Origin: a bacterium
GTDB taxonomy: Bacteria; Sysuimicrobiota; Sysuimicrobiia; Sysuimicrobiales; Humicultoraceae
DNA length: 64,000 nucleotides
NCBI GenBank assembly: GCA_031082185.1
Contig: JAVHLI010000002.1
Location: 186,001-250,000 of the forward strand
Direction: 5' to 3'
The translations under genes were made by a program, and so were the position numbers. The notes beneath the pieces were generated by a model. The model was not told the origin of the DNA. It saw only the letters and a program-made list of their open reading frames with translations, and searched no databases. Positions 52,172-62,284 of this stretch are shown piece by piece (within the stretch, counting starts at the first letter, position 1; every line of letters starts with the position of its first letter).

Positions 52172-53316
52172 CCCGTGGGCTGAATCGTCTCGGAAGCCCG
52201 GGCCCGAGCCCAGGCATCCGTCTCCAACACCGCCTCGATCGTCAGGGCAGGACGCGGCTCGTGCCGCGCCAGCACCTCGGCCACGGTCGCGGCTATCCCG
52301 GTAAAGCATATCGCACCGGAGAGGAACCGTTCCACCGCGACCTCGTTGGCGGCGTTCAGAACAACCGGCGCCGTTCCACCTAGCCGTAGCGCCTCCCGTG
52401 CCAACGCAAGTGCGGGGAAGCGCTCCGGCTCTGGACGTTCAAACGTCAAGGCGAGATGGTCCCATTCCATCGGCGCTACCAGACCCGGGCGGCGGCGGCC
52501 TCTGGATAGGGCGTGTTGGATCGGCCCCCGCATGTCTGGGCGCGCAACCTGTGCGATCGTCGAACCGTCCACAAACTCCACCATGGAGTGCACGAGGCTC
52601 TGGGGATGGATCACAACCTCGATGTGGTTCTGGGGAACCTCGAACAGCCAGTACGCCTCTATGATCTCCAGCCCTTTGTTCATGAGGGTCGCGGAGTCAA
52701 CCGTGACCTTCCTGCCCATGGTCCAGGTCGGGTGGGCCAACGTCTCCTCCACCGTGACGGTGCCGAGCTCGGCCACCGGCCTTCGCAGGAACGGCCCGCC
52801 CGAGGCAGTGAGTATCAACCGCCGCACCGCGGCAGGATCCTCCCCGGCCAAACACTGGAACACCGCACTGTGCTCGCTGTCCACCGGGAGCAGTCTGGCG
52901 CCGGTGCGCTCGCGGGCGGCCTTGACTAGATGGCCACCCGCCACCAGCGCTTCCTTGTTGGCCAGCGCCACGTCGTGCCCGGCGTCCAAGGCCGCCAGCG
53001 TGGGACGCAGCCCTGCCACGCCGACCACGGCCACCAACACCATATCTGCCTCGGGGAGCGCGGCCAGTTCGGTGGCGGCGTCCGGCCCAATCAGCAACCT
53101 GACCCCGGGCGGCAAGATCCCTCGCAGCCGCTCTGCAGCCGCCGTGTCTTCGATCGCAACGGCGCGCGGGCGCCACCGCTGCGCCTGAACTGCCAGCTCC
53201 TCGCCGCCGCGGCGCGCCGCCAGCCCGATCACTTCCACGTCGCCGAGCGCGGATGCGACCTCGAGGGCCGCCCTGCCTATGCTCCCAGTCGAGCCCAGAA
53301 TCACCAGCCGCGTCAC
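52168..53316 (-). CDS. dxr: 1-deoxy-D-xylulose 5-phosphate reductoisomerase
   Basis: A 382-residue NADPH enzyme. The start TRLVILGSTGSIGRAALEV is the Rossmann motif; ALANKEALVAGG, LPVDSEHSAVFQCL, ILTASGGPF, HPTWTMGRKVTVDSATLMNKGLE and IHPQSLVHSMVEF are the metal and substrate blocks. I choose GTG at 53316, which makes a GTGA overlap with cdsA and has GGAG 9 nt upstream; the ATG three codons earlier has GGAG directly against it. Confidence 0.97.
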   Translation of the reverse strand: MTRLVILGSTGSIGRAALEVASALGDVEVIGLAARRGGEELAVQAQRWRPRAVAIEDTAAAERLRGILPPGVRLLIGPDAATELAALPEADMVLVAVVGVAGLRPTLAALDAGHDVALANKEALVAGGHLVKAARERTGARLLPVDSEHSAVFQCLAGEDPAAVRRLILTASGGPFLRRPVAELGTVTVEETLAHPTWTMGRKVTVDSATLMNKGLEIIEAYWLFEVPQNHIEVVIHPQSLVHSMVEFVDGSTIAQVARPDMRGPIQHALSRGRRRPGLVAPMEWDHLALTFERPEPERFPALALAREALRLGGTAPVVLNAANEVAVERFLSGAICFTGIAATVAEVLARHEPRPALTIEAVLETDAWARARASETIQPTG

Positions 53317-54092
53317 AGCAGCCATCTCCACAGGTAGTACCCGGCAGGCACGCCGAACAGCACCGCGTCGAACCGGTCCAGCACGCCGCCGTGGCCCGGG
53401 AGCAGCGCGCCCGAGTCCTTGACGCCGGCCCTCCGCTTGAGAGCGGACTCCCACAGATCTCCGGCCACCGCGGCCAGAGCGACGCCCAGACCGATGCCGG
53501 CCAGCGATCCCAAGGGCCAGTCCATCAGAAAGGCCAAGACGGCCGCGGTCCCCACCGCGGCCGCGATCCCGGCAAGAAACCCTTCAACGCTCTTTCCCGG
53601 ACTGATCGAGGGGGCCAGTTTGCGGCGACCCCAGGCGCCTCCGGCGAAGTACGCCGCGGTGTCGTTGGCCCAGATCAGCCCCACAACCACCAGCGTTACC
53701 GCGGGGCCGAGGGCGCCGCGCATTAGGATCAGGTGAGCGAACAAAGCGCCGACATAGAACACTCCCAGCGCGGTGGCGGCGGCATGCCTTGGCGCGGCGA
53801 CCCGATGCGGGGATACGAGCGAAGCCGCCGCGGCCGCCAGAACAAGCCCAACCGCGAGCACGCCCGCGTCGGTCCACCGGCCCGCTGCCGCCAGGAGCGG
53901 GAAGAGCAGCGTGCCCGCGAGCACCACCACGGAGATGCGATATCCGGCCAACGTGGCCAGGCGACGGAACTCGACCGCGCCGGATGCGGAGAGTATCAAC
54001 ACAACAGCCAGCAGCGCCCACCCGCCGAACCAGATGGCGGCGATCAGCACCGGCGCGCCCACGCCGGCCGTGGCAACGCGCCGCGCCAGCAT
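53313..54092 (-). CDS. cdsA: Phosphatidate cytidylyltransferase
   Basis: A 259-residue integral membrane enzyme making CDP-diacylglycerol. The CDS signature is at the end: SALKRRAGVKDSGALLPGHGGVLDRFDAVLF; WANDTAAYFAGGAWGRRKL-type catalytic loop and SPGKSVEGFLAG are also present. Multiple Ala/Leu/Val-rich helices fill the rest. ATG at 54092 has AAGGA 4 nt upstream; it starts 25 bp after uppS. Confidence 0.95.
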   Translation of the reverse strand: MLARRVATAGVGAPVLIAAIWFGGWALLAVVLILSASGAVEFRRLATLAGYRISVVVLAGTLLFPLLAAAGRWTDAGVLAVGLVLAAAAASLVSPHRVAAPRHAAATALGVFYVGALFAHLILMRGALGPAVTLVVVGLIWANDTAAYFAGGAWGRRKLAPSISPGKSVEGFLAGIAAAVGTAAVLAFLMDWPLGSLAGIGLGVALAAVAGDLWESALKRRAGVKDSGALLPGHGGVLDRFDAVLFGVPAGYYLWRWLL

Positions 54093-54117
54093 CCGATCCT
54101 TGGGCCCCTGCGTTAGG

Positions 54118-54870
54118 TCAGGCACTGGTGGCGCCGCCAAATCGTCGCTGCCGCCTCTGGTACTCGTTGACTGCCGCGACGAGGTGGTGGCGATCGAAGT
54201 CCGGCCAGTAGACGTCAAGGAAGAGTAGCTCGGCGTAGGCCGCCTGCCACAGCAGGAAGTTAGAGAGCCGTTGCTCGCCGCCCGTACGTATCAGCAGCTC
54301 GGGATCGGGCAGGCCGGCTGTGTAGAGGCATTCGGCCAGGGCTGGCTCGGAGATCTGCTCCACCCCGAACCGCCCGTCCCGCACCCCCTCAGCCAGCGTG
54401 CGTGCCGCCCGCGCGATCTCGGCCCGGCCGCCGTAGTTGAAGGCGATGTTGAGCAGCAGCGCCTGACTTTCCACCGCCATGGCCTCTACCCGCTCGATCT
54501 GGGCGCGGGTCTCGGGCGCGATCGCGCCCAGATCGCCGACGATCCGCACACGGATGCCGCTCCGCTGTAACTCCTCGGCCTCGGCCACGAGCCGCTCGTG
54601 GAGCAGACCCATCAGCAAGCCCACCTCATGGCTGGGGCGCCGCCAGTTCTCGGTGGAGAAGGCGTACAGCGTGAGGATGCGGATGCCGAGGTCGCGGCAG
54701 CCCTCGATGGCCCTCCGGACGGCCCCCAGCCCGGCCCGGTGGCCGGCGGAGCGGGGCAGCCCGCGAGAACTGGCCCAGCGGCCGTTGCCGTCCATGATGA
54801 TAGCGACGTGAGAGGGAACGCGCAGGGGATCCAACGGCGCCGGGGACGGCGGTGAGTTTCCGCTAGCCAC
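54118..54870 (-). CDS. uppS: Isoprenyl transferase (undecaprenyl diphosphate synthase)
   Basis: A 250-residue cis-prenyltransferase. VAIIMDGNGRWASSRGLPRSAGHRAG is the catalytic start, followed by LTLYAFSTENWRRP, NIAFNYGGRAEIARA, DPELLIRTGGEQRLSNFLLWQAAYAEL and WPDFDR. It makes the lipid carrier for cell-wall synthesis. GTG at 54870 overlaps the PASTA gene and has GAGG 7 nt upstream. An upstream extension to 54894 is possible but not favoured. Confidence 0.96.
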   Translation of the reverse strand: MASGNSPPSPAPLDPLRVPSHVAIIMDGNGRWASSRGLPRSAGHRAGLGAVRRAIEGCRDLGIRILTLYAFSTENWRRPSHEVGLLMGLLHERLVAEAEELQRSGIRVRIVGDLGAIAPETRAQIERVEAMAVESQALLLNIAFNYGGRAEIARAARTLAEGVRDGRFGVEQISEPALAECLYTAGLPDPELLIRTGGEQRLSNFLLWQAAYAELLFLDVYWPDFDRHHLVAAVNEYQRRQRRFGGATSA

Positions 54871-55078
54871 CCGGCGGCCTCGGCGCAGGCGCAAAGCGCT
54901 CGTGCGTCACCACCAGGCGAACCAGACGATCGGCCGGTTGCTGCTGCCGCACGACGCGCAACCCGCCGGTTGGAATCACCCGGCGTGGGCTGCGGGTCTC
55001 GACCACCTCAACAGTGAATCCCTCTGCCTCCAGGGCGGAGCGGGCCTGGTCGAGACCGCGCCCCAGCACGTCCACCAC
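54863..55078 (-). CDS. Stand-alone PASTA-domain protein
   Basis: A 71-residue protein with the PASTA pattern: VDVLGRGLDQARSALEAEGF, then TGGLRVVRQQQPADRLVRLVV. PASTA domains bind peptidoglycan fragments or beta-lactams and are normally parts of PknB kinases or PBP2x, not free cytosolic proteins. No signal peptide is seen. GTG at 55078 has AGGT 8 nt upstream and lies 10 bp after the frr stop; an ATG at 55120 inside frr is an alternative. The uppS start overlaps its end by 8 bp. Confidence 0.72.
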   Translation of the reverse strand: MVDVLGRGLDQARSALEAEGFTVEVVETRSPRRVIPTGGLRVVRQQQPADRLVRLVVTHERFAPAPRPPGG

Positions 55079-55088
55079 GGGTGCCGAC

Positions 55089-55642
55089 CTAGACCTCCAT
55101 GATCTCCTGCTCCTTGGCATGGAGCAGGAGATCGAGTTGGGCGATCGTCTCGTCGGTCAAGTGCTGGAGCCGTTCCAGACCCCGGCGGCATTCGTCCTCG
55201 GGGATGTCGCCGTCGTCCTCGAACTGCTCGAGCATCTCTTTAGCTTCGCGGCGAGCATTCCGGATGGACACACGGCCCTCCTCGGCGTGCCTGCGCGCGA
55301 TCTTTGCCAGATCCTTCCGGCGCTCCTCGGTCAATGTGGGTATGGGAATGCGAATCACGATCCCATCGCTGCTCGGGACGAGGCCCAGGTCGCTCTTGAG
55401 AATCGCCCGTTCGATGTCGCGCGTCGCGCTCTTGTCCCACGGCTGGATCACAAGCAGCCGGGCTTCGGGGACCGAGATCGTGGCGAGCTGGTTGATGGGC
55501 GTGGGTGTCTGATAGTAGTCAACGCGGATCTGGTCCAGCAGCGCGGAGTTCGCTCTTCCGGTGCGGAGGCTGGCGAACTCTCTGCGCGTGGCCTCAACCG
55601 CCTTCTGCATGCGCAACTTGGCGTCGCTCAGCACCTCGTCGG

Positions 55643-55646
<4 letters not shown>
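55089..55646 (-). CDS. frr: Ribosome recycling factor
   Basis: A 185-residue RRF. Conserved parts are [42 protein letters not shown]-type core, [35 protein letters not shown] and the C-terminal helices. It splits post-termination ribosomes with EF-G. The ATG overlaps the pyrH stop (ATGA). Confidence 0.97.
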
Positions 55647-56395
<749 letters not shown>

Positions 56396-56423
56396 GATCT
56401 TCCCCTTGAGAGGCGTCTCTGCG

Positions 56424-56999
56424 CTACTCCCCCAGCTTGAACCGGGCGAACCGCCGTACCGCGATCTTCTCGCCCACGCGCGCTGCGGCATCGGTAATCA
56501 GATCGCGGACACGCCGCCCTGCGTCGCGGATGTAGGGCTGCTCCAAAAGCACGACCTCCTCGAGCCATTGCCCTACGTGCCTGTCGAGTTCGGCGTCGGA
56601 GATCCCGGGCGACTCGCCGGCGATGGCGGCGCGCCGCTCCGCCACCAGGTCGGAGGCAACCTCCTCCTTGGACACGAAGCGCGGGGACGCGGCGGCCACC
56701 TGCATGGCGAGCTCGCGCGCCATGGCCCGAAACTCGTCGGTGCGGGCCACGAAGTCGGTCTCGCAGTTGAGCTCCACCATTGCCCCAAGGCGGCTTCCTG
56801 CGTGCACGTAGGTCTCAATCACGCCCTCGGAGGTGGTGCGGCCGGCCCGCTTGGCGACGGCCGCCAGCCCTTTGGCGCGCAACACGCCCGTGGCGGCATC
56901 CAGGTCCCCCCCGGTCTCCTCCAGCGCCCGCCTGCAGTCCATGATGCCGGCCCCGGTGCGCGCGCGAAGCTCCTTCACCATCTCTGTCGTCACTGCCAT
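56424..56999 (-). CDS. tsf: Elongation factor Ts (short form)
   Basis: A 191-residue EF-Ts with the UBA-like start ([21 protein letters not shown]) and the EF-Tu-displacing TDFVAR motif. It is the short type (as in Thermus), lacking most of the second core repeat. ATG lies 3 bp after the rpsB stop, with GAGAGGG just before. Confidence 0.97.
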   Translation of the reverse strand: MAVTTEMVKELRARTGAGIMDCRRALEETGGDLDAATGVLRAKGLAAVAKRAGRTTSEGVIETYVHAGSRLGAMVELNCETDFVARTDEFRAMARELAMQVAAASPRFVSKEEVASDLVAERRAAIAGESPGISDAELDRHVGQWLEEVVLLEQPYIRDAGRRVRDLITDAAARVGEKIAVRRFARFKLGE

Positions 57000-57002
57000 C
57001 GG

Positions 57003-57824
57003 CTACCCTCTCGCCTCCTCGACGTCAGGAACCGCACCCGAGAACTCGTGCTCCCGCACCTCGGGCACGCCCTCTGCCATCTCGTCTTCCTCTGCGGCGG
57101 GGCCTGCCTCGATCTCTTCCTCTTGTACCTCGCGCTTGCGGCGCTCCTCAATGCCCTCCAGACAGGCATTCGCAACACGGCTGGTAATCAGCCGCACGGC
57201 CCGGATCGCGTCGTCGTTGCCCGGAATCGGGTAGTCCACCTCGTCGGGGTCGCAGTTGGTGTCAAGGATCGCCACCACGGGGATTCCGAGCTTGCGCGCC
57301 TCGGCCACCGCGATGTGCTCCTGGCGCGTGTCCACGACGTAGACGGCCGAAGGCTGGCGGTTCATGGTCTTGATGCCGCCGAGGAACTTCTCCAGCCGTG
57401 CCGCCTCCTCGGTGAGGCGGTTCTGCTCGCGCTTGGGCAGCACGTCCATCACGCCGCGTTGGCGCATGTCCTCGATCTCGCGCAACCGCTCGACGCGCTT
57501 GCGAATCGTCTGGAAGTTCGTCAGCATGCCACCCAACCACCGCTGGTTCACGTAGGGCTGGCCGGCGCGCACGGCTTCCTCGCGGATCGAATCCTGGGCC
57601 TGCTTCTTCGTGCCGACGAAGAGCACGTCGCCTCCGGAGGCGGCCGCTTCGCGCACGAACCGATAGGCCTCCTCGATCAAAGGCACGCTCTTCTGGAGAT
57701 CGATGATGTGGATGCCGTTGCGTTCGGTGAAGATGAAACGGCGCATCTTGGGATTCCACCGACGGGTCTGGTGCCCGAAGTGAACCCCTGATTCCAACAA
57801 CTGCTTCATGGTGACTACCGGCAA
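57003..57824 (-). CDS. rpsB: Ribosomal protein uS2 (TTG start)
   Basis: A 273-residue S2. [25 protein letters not shown] is diagnostic; [13 protein letters not shown] and the acidic C-terminal extension ([14 protein letters not shown]) follow. TTG at 57824 is chosen because GGGGAGG lies 7 nt upstream, and the family usually starts with MxVxxMKQLL. The internal ATG (57809) is 22 nt from that site. Confidence 0.97.
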   Translation of the reverse strand: MPVVTMKQLLESGVHFGHQTRRWNPKMRRFIFTERNGIHIIDLQKSVPLIEEAYRFVREAAASGGDVLFVGTKKQAQDSIREEAVRAGQPYVNQRWLGGMLTNFQTIRKRVERLREIEDMRQRGVMDVLPKREQNRLTEEAARLEKFLGGIKTMNRQPSAVYVVDTRQEHIAVAEARKLGIPVVAILDTNCDPDEVDYPIPGNDDAIRAVRLITSRVANACLEGIEERRKREVQEEEIEAGPAAEEDEMAEGVPEVREHEFSGAVPDVEEARG

Positions 57825-58025
57825 CTGACAACCTCCCCTGGGATCCGGAGCCCGCCGGATTCCCTCATGGTTTTTCGTTTCTCGCCTCCGCTCCCCTCAT
57901 CCCCGCAGGCCGGGCCGAGACCTCAAGAGGCACCCTCGGCGGGTCGGGAAGCGTGTGAAGTTTGACGCCGCGGTAGTATAGCACGCCGCGGCACCTCGGG
58001 AAAACCCCAAGCAGGCTTCAGAGCG
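57825..58025 (-). promoter_or_regulatory. rpsB leader and promoter region
   Basis: No gene lies here. TGC-TATACT (57980-57975) is an extended -10; the -35 is weak. The leader is about 140 nt and has a hairpin of GGAATCCGG and CCGGATCC arms shortly before the TTG start, a possible S2 autoregulatory structure (inference). Confidence 0.55.
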
Positions 58026-58916
58026 CTACGCCCTCGGGTGCGCCGACGCGTAGATGCGCTTGATATGGTCGCGCGAGACGTGCGTGTAGATCTGGGTCGT
58101 GGAGAGGCTCGCGTGCCCCAGAAGCTCCTGAACGACGCGCAGATCGGCGCCGCCGTCCAGCAGATGCGTTGCAAAAGTGTGACGGATGACGTGCGGGCTG
58201 ACGCGGTGCGCCAGGGCGGCGACCTTGACCCAGCGCCCGACGATGAGCTGCACTGCCCGCGCAGAGAGCGGCCTGCCGCGGGCGCTGAGGAACAGCGCCT
58301 CGGTCTCGCCCCGCAGCAGGCGCGGCCTGCCGTCGGACAGGTAGCGCCGCAGAGCCGCAGTTGCCTGTGCGCCGATCAGCACCAGCCGTTCCTTGCTCCC
58401 CTTGCCGCGCACGCGTATCTCGTCGCCACAGAGTTGAGCGCACCCGATGCTGACGAGTTCGCCGACGCGAAATCCACCCGCGTATAGGAGCTCAAGGATG
58501 GCGCGATCCCGCAGGCCGGCGGGACGGTCCATAGGAGGAGCCGCCAGCAGCGCCGCGATCGCTTCATGGGTGAGCGCGGATGGGAGCCGACGGCGGCCTC
58601 GGGGGGTCGAGGCCAGCCGCAGAGGGCTGGTTTCAACTAGGCCCCCTCGGCGCAGGAACCGATAGAACGAGCGCAGGGTCGAGACGTGCCGGGCAACCGA
58701 GGCCCGCGCGTAGCGTCGGTGGAGCGTGGCCACATAGCGACGGACCACGGTGGGGGTCACCTGTTCCCAACCCGCGATGCCCTCGCCCAGCAGGAACACC
58801 CGGAAGGCGTCGAGGTCGCGACGATAGGCTGCCCGTGTGTGCGGCGAAGCGGCCTGCTCGGCCTCCAGCATTTCAAGGAACGCCCTGACTTCGGGGTCGA
58901 GAGCCGGGGCGCCCAT
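58026..58916 (-). CDS. xerC: Tyrosine recombinase XerC/CodV-like
   Basis: A 296-residue recombinase. The SAM-like N-terminal domain (SPHTRAAYRRDLDAF) is followed by the catalytic domain: Arg in GGFRVGELV, GKGSKER with the catalytic Lys, HxxR in SPHVIRHTFATHLLDGG, LLGHASLSTTQIYTH with the Tyr nucleophile. It resolves chromosome dimers at dif with a XerD partner. ATG at 58916 is 13 bp after topA. The usual Bacillota neighbours trmFO, hslV, hslU and codY are absent here. Confidence 0.93.
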   Translation of the reverse strand: MGAPALDPEVRAFLEMLEAEQAASPHTRAAYRRDLDAFRVFLLGEGIAGWEQVTPTVVRRYVATLHRRYARASVARHVSTLRSFYRFLRRGGLVETSPLRLASTPRGRRRLPSALTHEAIAALLAAPPMDRPAGLRDRAILELLYAGGFRVGELVSIGCAQLCGDEIRVRGKGSKERLVLIGAQATAALRRYLSDGRPRLLRGETEALFLSARGRPLSARAVQLIVGRWVKVAALAHRVSPHVIRHTFATHLLDGGADLRVVQELLGHASLSTTQIYTHVSRDHIKRIYASAHPRA

Positions 58917-58929
58917 GCCCTGACGGCCC

Positions 58930-61086
58930 CTATCCCGCCGGAGGCGCTGGGGCCGCGCGCGGCGCATCCGGACGGGCCGTCTCACGCAGCGACACCCGAT
59001 GGCCGCAGTCCTTGCTCGTGCAGCGCACCTCGTCCCCGCGCCGGGTGCGCTTGATCACCGTCATCTCACCGCACCGCGCGCACGGGCGGTCGCCCGGGCG
59101 GTCCCATGAGGTGAACGAACACGCCGGATATGCGCTGCAGCCGTAGAAGGTTCGCCCGCGCTTGGTGCGGCGCGCCACGATCTCGGCCCCGCACTTCGGG
59201 CAGGCCACGCCGATGCCCACCGGCCGCGTGTACTTGCACTCGGGATAGCCCGAGCACGCGATGAACTCCCCGAATCGGCCGTGCTTGCGCACCAGCGGCC
59301 GGCCGCACTGCGGGCAAGGTTCGCCGATCTCCACCTCGGGTACCTCAACCACCGGGATATTGGCCTCGGCGCGCTCGAGTGTTTGCGCAAATGGCTCGTA
59401 GAAGTCGCGCACGACCTGCACCCAGTCGGCCTTGCCCTCCTCGATGAGGTCCAGATCGCTCTCGAGGCCGGCGGTGAAATCCACGTCCACGATATCCGGA
59501 AAGTGCTCCACCAGGATATCGGTCACCATCTGCCCGACTTCGGTCGGGACCAGCCGGCGCTCCCGCGATGTGATGTATCCGCGCTTCTTGATGGTCTCGA
59601 TCGTGGGCGCATACGTGCTGGGCCGGCCGATCCCCTTCTCCTCCAGGGCGCGCACCAGGGAGGCCTCGGTGTAGCGGGGAGGGGGCTGCGTGAAGTGCTG
59701 CTCAGGGGTTACCCCATCGAGGGTCAAGGGGTCGCCGGGCGCGAGCGGCGGCAGCCAGTTCTCGCGCTCGTCGTCACCGTTATCGGTGGCCTCGCGGTAC
59801 AGGATGAGGAAACCGGGGAACTTGATGCGGCTGCCGGTGGCGCGGAGCGCGAACCGGCCGCCGGTGACGTCCACGGAGAGCGTGTCGAGGACCGCCGACG
59901 CCATCTGACCGGCCAGGAACCGCTCCCAGATCAACCGGTACAGGCGGAACTGGTCCGATCGGAGGTGAGGCTTGATGCGGTCGGGAGTTCGCGCCAGACT
60001 CGTGGGCCTGATCGCCTCGTGGGCGTCCTGGGCGTTGCGGCGCGAGCGGTACTGCCTGGGCCGCTCTGGAACATACGCGTCCCCGAACGCCCGGGCGATG
60101 TAGTCACGGGCATCGTGCAGCGCAGAGTCGGCCACGCGCACCGAGTCGGTGCGCATATAGGTGATGAGGCCGACCGTGCCCTCGGCGCCCACGTCGAGCC
60201 CCTCGTAGAGTTGCTGGGCCACGGCCATCGTACGTGAGGCCGAGAACCCCAACTTGCGGTTGGCTTCCTGCTGCATCGTGCTGGTCGTGAACGGCGGCGC
60301 TGGATTCCGCGCCTGGTCCCTGCGCCGAACCTCACCGACCGCATACGACACCCCTTCGAGCTCGGCGGCCAGCGCGTGCGCCTCGGCCTCGGTCGCGATG
60401 ACCACGGCGCCCTCTTCGTGAGGTGCGCCAATCCGCTCCCCGTCTCGCGTGAGCAGGCGTGCCAGGAACGTCTGGTCGGAAGCGGTCCGAAACATCCCCG
60501 CCAGCGACCAGTGCTCCCTGGGGACGAAAGCTTCGACCTCGCGCTCGCGGTCCACGATCAGCCGCACGGCGACCGACTGCACCCGGCCCGCGCTGAGGCC
60601 GCCGCGAACCTTGCGCCAGAGGAGCGGGCTCAGCTTGTAGCCGACGAGCCGGTCCAGTATCCGACGGGCCTGCTGGGCATCCACGAGCTGCTTGTCTATC
60701 TCACGTGGGTTCTCGAGCGCGCGCCGGACCGCCTCGCGGGTCACCTCGTGGAACTCGATGCGCTGTATCGACGGGTTGACAGGCCGGAGGACCTCCGAGA
60801 GGTGCCAGGATATGGCCTCGCCCTCACGGTCGGGGTCGGTCGCCATGTAGATCGTTGAAGCCTTCTTGGCGGCCTCTTTCAACTCCTTGACGATGGGACC
60901 CTTGCCCTTGATCAGGATGTAGCGGGGTGTGAAGTTGTCGTCCACATCCACGCCGAGCCGGCTCTTGGGCAGGTCCTTCACGTGGCCCATGGATGCCTTG
61001 ATCTGGTGGGATCGCGCCAGCATCTTGCTGAGCGTCCGCGCCTTGGTAGGCGACTCCACGACGACTAGGGCTCTTGCAGGGCTCAT
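58930..61086 (-). CDS. topA: DNA topoisomerase I
   Basis: A 718-residue type IA topoisomerase. Toprim ALVVVESPTKARTLSKML, ATDPDREGEAISWH, the catalytic Tyr in GLITYMRTDSVRV (near residue 310), and GRPSTYAPTIETI are present. Three C-terminal Cys4 zinc ribbons follow (CPQCGRPL..., CPKCGAEI..., CARCGEMT...). It relaxes negative supercoils. ATG has GGAGG 5 nt upstream. Confidence 0.98.
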   Translation of the reverse strand: MSPARALVVVESPTKARTLSKMLARSHQIKASMGHVKDLPKSRLGVDVDDNFTPRYILIKGKGPIVKELKEAAKKASTIYMATDPDREGEAISWHLSEVLRPVNPSIQRIEFHEVTREAVRRALENPREIDKQLVDAQQARRILDRLVGYKLSPLLWRKVRGGLSAGRVQSVAVRLIVDREREVEAFVPREHWSLAGMFRTASDQTFLARLLTRDGERIGAPHEEGAVVIATEAEAHALAAELEGVSYAVGEVRRRDQARNPAPPFTTSTMQQEANRKLGFSASRTMAVAQQLYEGLDVGAEGTVGLITYMRTDSVRVADSALHDARDYIARAFGDAYVPERPRQYRSRRNAQDAHEAIRPTSLARTPDRIKPHLRSDQFRLYRLIWERFLAGQMASAVLDTLSVDVTGGRFALRATGSRIKFPGFLILYREATDNGDDERENWLPPLAPGDPLTLDGVTPEQHFTQPPPRYTEASLVRALEEKGIGRPSTYAPTIETIKKRGYITSRERRLVPTEVGQMVTDILVEHFPDIVDVDFTAGLESDLDLIEEGKADWVQVVRDFYEPFAQTLERAEANIPVVEVPEVEIGEPCPQCGRPLVRKHGRFGEFIACSGYPECKYTRPVGIGVACPKCGAEIVARRTKRGRTFYGCSAYPACSFTSWDRPGDRPCARCGEMTVIKRTRRGDEVRCTSKDCGHRVSLRETARPDAPRAAPAPPAG

Positions 61087-61117
61087 CCCAACCTCCGGAA
61101 CACCGGTCTCCTGGCTT

Positions 61118-62278
61118 CTAGCCGCCTCTGCCCCGCCCTGCCGGGTTACGCATCACCATCTGCCCCGGCAGGGTCCGGATCAGACCCCGCATCTCCAGCA
61201 TGGTGACCAGCGCGCCTACCGCGGCCGCCGACAGCGAAGCCTGCTCTGCCAGCTCGTCGAGCCGCAGGGGGCCTCCCTCCAGCAGGGCCAGCAGGCGCGC
61301 AGCTCCCTCCGCGCCCGCCGAGGGTACCGCAACGTCGCACGGTTCCCCGGGCCCGGACCGCACCGAGGACCCCAGTCCCAGCTCGGTCAGTATGTCACCG
61401 GCGCTCTCCACCATGCACGCGCCCTGCCGCAGCAGCCTGTGCGGCGCTGCGCTGCGCGGGCTGAAGATGCTGCCGGGCACGGCGAAGACCTCGCGGCCCT
61501 GGTCCAGCGCGTAGTCCACCGTCACAAGTGCGCCGCTGTCCCCGGCACCCTCGACCACCACCACGCCCAGCGCAAGCCCACTGATGAGGCGGTTGCGCCG
61601 CGGGAAGTGGCCGGGTAGCGGTGGCGTCCCAGGCGGGAACTCGCTCACCAGCGCTCCCCGCGCCGCAACCGCCAGAGCCAGCCGCCGGTGCTCAGGAGGG
61701 TAGGTCACGTCTGCGCCGCAACCCAGCACCGCGACCGTCCGCCCGCCCCCGTCCAGCGCCGCCTTGTGCGCGGCACTGTCGATACCTCGGGCCAGCCCGC
61801 TCACGATCGTTATGCCCTCCTGCGCAAGATCGAACGCCAATCTCTCAGCGGCCGCCAGCCCATAAGGGGTGGCCCGGCGCGACCCCACAACCGCGACCGA
61901 GGCCGCCTCATCGAGGCTGCCCCGAACGTACAGTACGGGCGGCGGATCCGGGATCGCCCGCAGGAGCGCGGGAAACCCAGGATCGCAGACCGCCAGCACC
62001 GTCAGGCCCAGCGAGCGGGCGCCTTCCAAGATCGCGGCAGGATCAACCTTCCTCCATGCCGCCAGGATCTCTGCCCGCTCCGCCCGCTTCTGGATGAAGG
62101 CGGGCAGGTGCTGCCAGACGGCCCGTGCCGATCCTGCCCGGTCCACCCATCCTGCGATCGTCCTGGGTCCCACACCCGGCAGGCGGCTGAGGCCTACCCA
62201 GGCTGCGACCTCGTCCCCTGACGCCGGAGCAGGCGCGTCAGGCGGCGTGACCCCAAAACCCATCCTATACCGTAGCAT
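61118..62278 (-). CDS. dprA: DNA-processing protein DprA/Smf
   Basis: A 386-residue Rossmann-fold protein that loads RecA on incoming single-stranded DNA. An HhH-like start (GLSRLPGVGPRTIAGW) leads to ASVAVVGSRRATPYG, TIVSGLARGIDSAAHKAAL, VLGCGADVTYPPEHRRL, LVSEFPPGTPPLPGHFPRRNRLISGLALGVVVVEG and a C-terminal winged helix. ATG at 62278 lacks a Shine-Dalgarno sequence; ATG at 62263 has AGG directly before it. It starts 6 bp after comM. Confidence 0.95.
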   Translation of the reverse strand: MLRYRMGFGVTPPDAPAPASGDEVAAWVGLSRLPGVGPRTIAGWVDRAGSARAVWQHLPAFIQKRAERAEILAAWRKVDPAAILEGARSLGLTVLAVCDPGFPALLRAIPDPPPVLYVRGSLDEAASVAVVGSRRATPYGLAAAERLAFDLAQEGITIVSGLARGIDSAAHKAALDGGGRTVAVLGCGADVTYPPEHRRLALAVAARGALVSEFPPGTPPLPGHFPRRNRLISGLALGVVVVEGAGDSGALVTVDYALDQGREVFAVPGSIFSPRSAAPHRLLRQGACMVESAGDILTELGLGSSVRSGPGEPCDVAVPSAGAEGAARLLALLEGGPLRLDELAEQASLSAAAVGALVTMLEMRGLIRTLPGQMVMRNPAGRGRGG

Positions 62279-62284
62279 GGGATG

